Below, in pieces: positions 4,899-7,505 of a DNA stretch of 7,505 bases. The notes beneath the pieces were generated by a model, which saw nothing but the letters and a program-made list of their open reading frames with translations, searched no databases and was not told the DNA's origin. The position numbers and the translations under genes were made by a program. Positions within the stretch are counted from its first letter, which is position 1, and each line of letters starts with the position of its first letter. Source of the stretch: an uncultured Chloroflexota bacterium (GTDB lineage: Bacteria; Chloroflexota; Anaerolineae; Aggregatilineales; Phototrophicaceae); NCBI GenBank assembly GCA_937870805.1, contig CALMZT010000649.1:1-7505 (forward strand). The letters run 5' to 3'.

Positions 4899-5729
4899 AT
4901 GATGATGCCAAAGACAACAACTGGACACGTTAATCTGAACGATGGCAAACTCTACTACGAGGTCGGCGGCGAGGGTGAAACGCTCGTCTTGAACCACGCA
5001 GGCTTCGTGGACAGCGGCATGTGGGACAGTCAGTGGGATGACTTGACGCGGCACTATCACGTCATCCGTTTCGATATGCGTGGCTACGGCAAATCTGATG
5101 ATGTGAGCGCGCCTATCGTGCGCCGTGAGGATTTACATCGGCTTTTACAACTGCTCAATGTTGAGCGCGCGCATTTGCTGGGCTGCTCGATGGGCGGCGA
5201 GATCGTCGTCGATTTTGCGCTCGAACATCCAGAAATGGTGTCATCGCTCATTCTGGTATCGACGGTTCCCGGCGGCTTCGAGATGCAGGGTGCGCCGCCG
5301 CAAAATCTACTGGACATGATGGAAGCGGTGAAGGAAGGCAATTTAGAGCGTGCGTCGGAACTGCAAATCCGCATCTGGGTGGATGGCGACTATCGTAAGC
5401 CAGAGCAAGTCGATCCGGCGGTGCGCCAGCGGGCAGCAGAAATGAATCGCATCGCAGTTGCAAATGGCACATGGACGAAAGCAGACATGCAGCCAGCAAG
5501 TCCACTTGACCCACCTGCTGCCAAGCGCCTCAACGAAATTCAATGCCCGACACTGATTATCGTTGGCGCGCTCGACAATCCCGAAATCCTGCGCGCGGCG
5601 GATGTGATGGCGTCCGAAATCCCGAACGCACAGAAGGTCATCATCTCCGATGCAGCGCATGTCCCCAACATGGATAAGTCCGCCGAGTTCAACCAGGCAG
5701 TTCTGAGCTTCTTGCAGGGAATTTCCTAA
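4899..5729 (+). CDS. Alpha/beta hydrolase with complete Ser-Asp-His triad
   Basis: This 276-residue enzyme has the oxyanion segment LNHAGFVDSGMW (31-42), FDMRGYGKSD (58-67) and nucleophile elbow LLGCSMGGE (93-101) with Ser97. The acid is Asp226 in IVGALDNPE, and the base is His254 in SDAAHVPNM. All core landmarks of the fold are intact. It resembles the group often annotated as 3-oxoadipate enol-lactonase-like or esterase, but the substrate cannot be told. Three ATGs in a row (4899, 4902, 4905) follow AGGAGG (4880-4885) and AAAAGG (4891-4896); the first is used here and the choice changes only two residues. The open frame extends back to 4734 but that part crosses a decayed repeat and looks noncoding. 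It is unrelated in close sequence to the minus-strand hydrolase. Confidence 0.9.
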   Translation: MMMPKTTTGHVNLNDGKLYYEVGGEGETLVLNHAGFVDSGMWDSQWDDLTRHYHVIRFDMRGYGKSDDVSAPIVRREDLHRLLQLLNVERAHLLGCSMGGEIVVDFALEHPEMVSSLILVSTVPGGFEMQGAPPQNLLDMMEAVKEGNLERASELQIRIWVDGDYRKPEQVDPAVRQRAAEMNRIAVANGTWTKADMQPASPLDPPAAKRLNEIQCPTLIIVGALDNPEILRAADVMASEIPNAQKVIISDAAHVPNMDKSAEFNQAVLSFLQGIS

Positions 5730-5737
5730 CTTCTTGC

Positions 5738-5803
5738 GGGATGACACATTGGTCATCCCCTACAATCCGCATCTTCTGTAGGGGCGCACCAATGTGTGCG
5801 CCC
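5738..5803. repeat. REP doublet with GTAG feet facing inward
   Basis: The first hairpin is GGGATGAC (5738-5745), loop ACATTG, GTCATCCC (5752-5759), followed by CTACA (5760-5764). The second is TGTAG (5777-5781), GGGCGCAC (5782-5789), loop CAATGT, GTGCGCCC (5796-5803). The two loops are reverse complements of each other while the stems differ. Here the GTAG feet lie between the hairpins, the opposite of the doublet at 1932-1991. It starts eight bases after the stop of the hydrolase, so it may mark or stabilise that transcript's 3' end. Confidence 0.8.
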
Positions 5804-5834
5804 GCTTCTCTAAATACCATTCACACGACAGACG

Positions 5835-5867
5835 ACGCCCCATGCTGCTACAATCATGGGGCGTTTT
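5835..5867 (+). terminator. Rho-independent terminator between the hydrolase and amidase genes
   Basis: ACGCCCCATG (5835-5844) and CATGGGGCGT (5855-5864) form a perfect ten-base stem with a ten-base loop, followed by TTTT (5864-5867). The U-run is short but the stem is strong. It lies about 105 bases after the hydrolase stop and 30 bases before the amidase start, so it probably ends the hydrolase transcript; attenuation of the amidase is an alternative. Confidence 0.6.
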
Positions 5868-5896
5868 CATATTTCGTTGTAGGAAGAACATTGCTG

Positions 5897-7201
5897 ATGA
5901 ACAATCCACTCATTGCCCCTGCCCCACTTGCATCTACTGCCGCTATGCTGCGCTCAGGCGAACTTGACTTGCTCGATTACATTGAACAACTCTGTGATCG
6001 CCTCCACGCCATTGACGTTCAGGTGCAAGCGTTTCTGCCAGAAGCCAACCGCCGCGCCCGTCTGCGCCACGACGCCGAAACCCTGATGCAGCGCTACCCA
6101 ACACCCGCAAGCCGCCCGCCGTTGTATGGCATTCCCATCGGCGTCAAAGACATGTTCCGCGTCAATGGCTTCCCAACGCGCGCAGGTTCACAACTGCCTG
6201 CTGAACTGTTCGAGGGCACGGAAGCCGCCGCTGTCCATTGGCACAAGAACGCGGGGGCGCTCGTGCCTGGCAAAACCGTCACGACTGAGTTCGCCTACTT
6301 TGAGCCGGGTCCCACGCGCAACCCGCACAATCTTCAGCATACGCCCGGCGGCTCAAGCAGCGGTTCAGCCGCAGCCGTCGCCGCTGGTTTAACGCCATTG
6401 ACACTCGGCACGCAAACCATCGCCTCGACCATTCGCCCCGCTGCGTTTTGCGGCATTGTCGGTTTCAAGCCCAGCTACGGGCGCATCGACATCGGCGGCG
6501 TCATCCCGCTTGCTCCATCCCTCGATCACGTCGGCATCTTCACGCAAGATGTGGAAGGCACAGCGCTGGCAGCATCCGTGCTCATCCCCGATTGGCAGCC
6601 CGCCCAATCCGAACGCTTGCCCGTGCTTGGCGTCCCTGAAGGCGGGTATCTTCAGCAGGCATCACCTGAAGGCTTGCAAGGCTTTGAGCAGCAAATCTCA
6701 CGGCTCACGCACGCGGGCTACACGGTGAAACGCATCGCCGCGTTAGGTAACATCGCCGCGCTCATTCAACAGCATCTCGCGCTCATGTCCGCTGAGATGG
6801 CACATGTCCATCAGGATTGGTTCGCGCAATATGAGGCGCTGTATCGCCCGCGCACCATCGAGATGATTCGCAAGGGGCAAGCCGTCGATGCACCAGCGAT
6901 GCAAGCCGCCCGCGCTATGCAGCTTCAACTGCGCGCTGAACTCGAAACGCAAATGCGCGAGTCGCAAATCGACCTATGGATCAGCCCGTCGGCAAAAGGC
7001 GCAGCGCCGCAAGGCATCACATGCACAGGCGATCCCGCCATGAGCTTCCCCTGGACGTTCGCAGGGCTGCCCACCATCTCGCTGCCCGCAGGCTACAACG
7101 CGGAAGGGCTGCCGTTAGGGATGCAGGCTGTCGCGGCGTTTGGGCAGGACGAGCATTTACTCGCATGGACGCAAGCCATCGCTGAAGTCATCTCGTCATG
7201 A
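5897..7201 (+). CDS. Amidase-signature-family amidohydrolase
   Basis: This 434-residue enzyme belongs to the amidase signature family, which cleaves carboxamides with a Ser-cisSer-Lys triad. Visible landmarks are GIPIGVKDMF (78-87) with Lys84, TPGGSSSGSAAAVAAG (149-164) with the cis-Ser at Ser153, and LGTQTIASTIRPAAFCGIVG (170-189) with the nucleophile Ser177. The 24-residue spacing from Ser153 to Ser177 is that of characterised members. GFKPSYGRI follows. In the usual 'T-Q-T-G-G-S' the two glycines are Ile-Ala here, which may affect the oxyanion hole. The C-terminal FPWTFAGLPTISLPAG (384-399) is typical. ATG 5897 is chosen because AGGAAG (5881-5886) precedes it; the frame runs back to 5741, but that part crosses the hairpin doublet and the terminator. 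Substrate unknown. A separate transcription unit is likely. Confidence 0.92.
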   Translation: MNNPLIAPAPLASTAAMLRSGELDLLDYIEQLCDRLHAIDVQVQAFLPEANRRARLRHDAETLMQRYPTPASRPPLYGIPIGVKDMFRVNGFPTRAGSQLPAELFEGTEAAAVHWHKNAGALVPGKTVTTEFAYFEPGPTRNPHNLQHTPGGSSSGSAAAVAAGLTPLTLGTQTIASTIRPAAFCGIVGFKPSYGRIDIGGVIPLAPSLDHVGIFTQDVEGTALAASVLIPDWQPAQSERLPVLGVPEGGYLQQASPEGLQGFEQQISRLTHAGYTVKRIAALGNIAALIQQHLALMSAEMAHVHQDWFAQYEALYRPRTIEMIRKGQAVDAPAMQAARAMQLQLRAELETQMRESQIDLWISPSAKGAAPQGITCTGDPAMSFPWTFAGLPTISLPAGYNAEGLPLGMQAVAAFGQDEHLLAWTQAIAEVISS

Positions 7202-7396
7202 AGATAAGTATCGGGCGGTGTGCCTTAGTGGAGTGAAATCTCTGTAAAACAGGGGCAATGCAGCCTAATGTTTCTTTAAGCCTGTTGTTATTTGTCAATG
7301 TTAGCTTCGCTACGTTTGTTGTTCATACCCTATTCAAACCTTAAAGTTAAATGTAAGCTGAAGATGCAGTGAGATAACAGGTTTATCTCGTTTGTC
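7202..7396. other. Intergenic region after the amidase; small hairpin only
   Basis: No gene is recognisable between the amidase stop and the last repeat. GAGATAA (7371-7377) and TTATCTC (7383-7389) form a seven-base stem with a five-base loop, weak as a terminator because no U-run follows. AACAGG near 7247 and CCTGTT near 7290 could pair across a long loop. I see no convincing amidase terminator. Confidence 0.4.
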
Positions 7397-7423
7397 GGGC
7401 GCACACGTTGGTGCTCCCCTACA
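7397..7423. repeat. Single REP-like hairpin with one stem mismatch
   Basis: GGGCGCAC (7397-7404), loop ACGTTG (7405-7410), GTGCTCCC (7411-7418), then CTACA (7419-7423). Loop and foot match the other copies. One stem position is mismatched (C against T), so this copy appears to be decaying. From 7424 to the window end no gene is visible; CAAATG-AA-CATTTG (7479-7492) is a short inverted repeat of unknown role. Confidence 0.7.
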
Positions 7424-7505
7424 AGTTTGCGTTACGCCGGTATCCAGCATAGTCATCATGAACTAAGGCTCACCAGAACAAATGAACATTTGAACCGAAA
7501 AGGCG

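Noticed and set aside
5741..5896. N-terminal extension of the amidase frame
   Set aside because: It is encoded by the hairpin doublet and the terminator stem; the family fold begins after the ATG at 5897, which has its own ribosome site.
1932..7423. CRISPR array
   Set aside because: The repeated hairpins are widely scattered, differ in sequence and have no regular spacers; no Cas gene is present.
7479..7492. CAAATG/CATTTG inverted repeat as a regulator site
   Set aside because: It is six bases per arm at the very end of the window with no neighbouring gene visible to support a function.

Overview
The window looks like accessory chromosomal DNA from a bacterium of moderate G+C content. The best guess is a Chloroflexota (Anaerolineae-like) genome. 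This rests on the many dispersed TGTAGGGG...CCCCTACA-type hairpins between genes and on the mix of AraC/DHFR-like/DUF2277/DUF1801 genes. The assignment is inference: there is no rRNA, tRNA or phylogenetic marker here.

Left part (1-4530) is almost entirely minus-strand. It contains two copies of one design: an AraC-family regulator followed by a shared promoter/operator motif and then a target gene. Module 1 is AraC regulator (1009-1776), operator-promoter (964-1002), DHFR/RibD-C-like reductase (322-921), then a VOC protein cut by the window edge (1-208). Module 2 is a paralogous AraC regulator (3709-4530), operator-promoter (3808-3851), a truncated relic of a second DHFR-like gene (3699-3773), another operator-promoter (3620-3662) that overlaps what looks like the last codons of a lost third AraC gene, then an alpha/beta hydrolase (2815-3585) translationally coupled to a DUF1801 protein (2474-2818). 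The two regulator genes also share a conserved promoter box. Between the modules lies a DUF2277 gene (2037-2306) with its own promoter.

Right part (4531-7505) is plus-strand: a second alpha/beta hydrolase with a complete catalytic triad (4899-5729) and an amidase-signature enzyme (5897-7201), separated by a hairpin doublet and a probable Rho-independent terminator.

Scattered in the 3' flanks of four genes are REP-like hairpins with a GTAG foot, a conserved 6-nt loop and stems that change in a base-pair-preserving way. Two sites are doublets, in opposite arrangements.

The most interesting reading is that the left half is a small family of AraC-controlled detoxification/metabolism-type gene cassettes that expands by tandem duplication and decays by deletion. 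The operator has stayed recognisable in three places, including next to the broken gene. Inducer and substrates cannot be read from the sequence.
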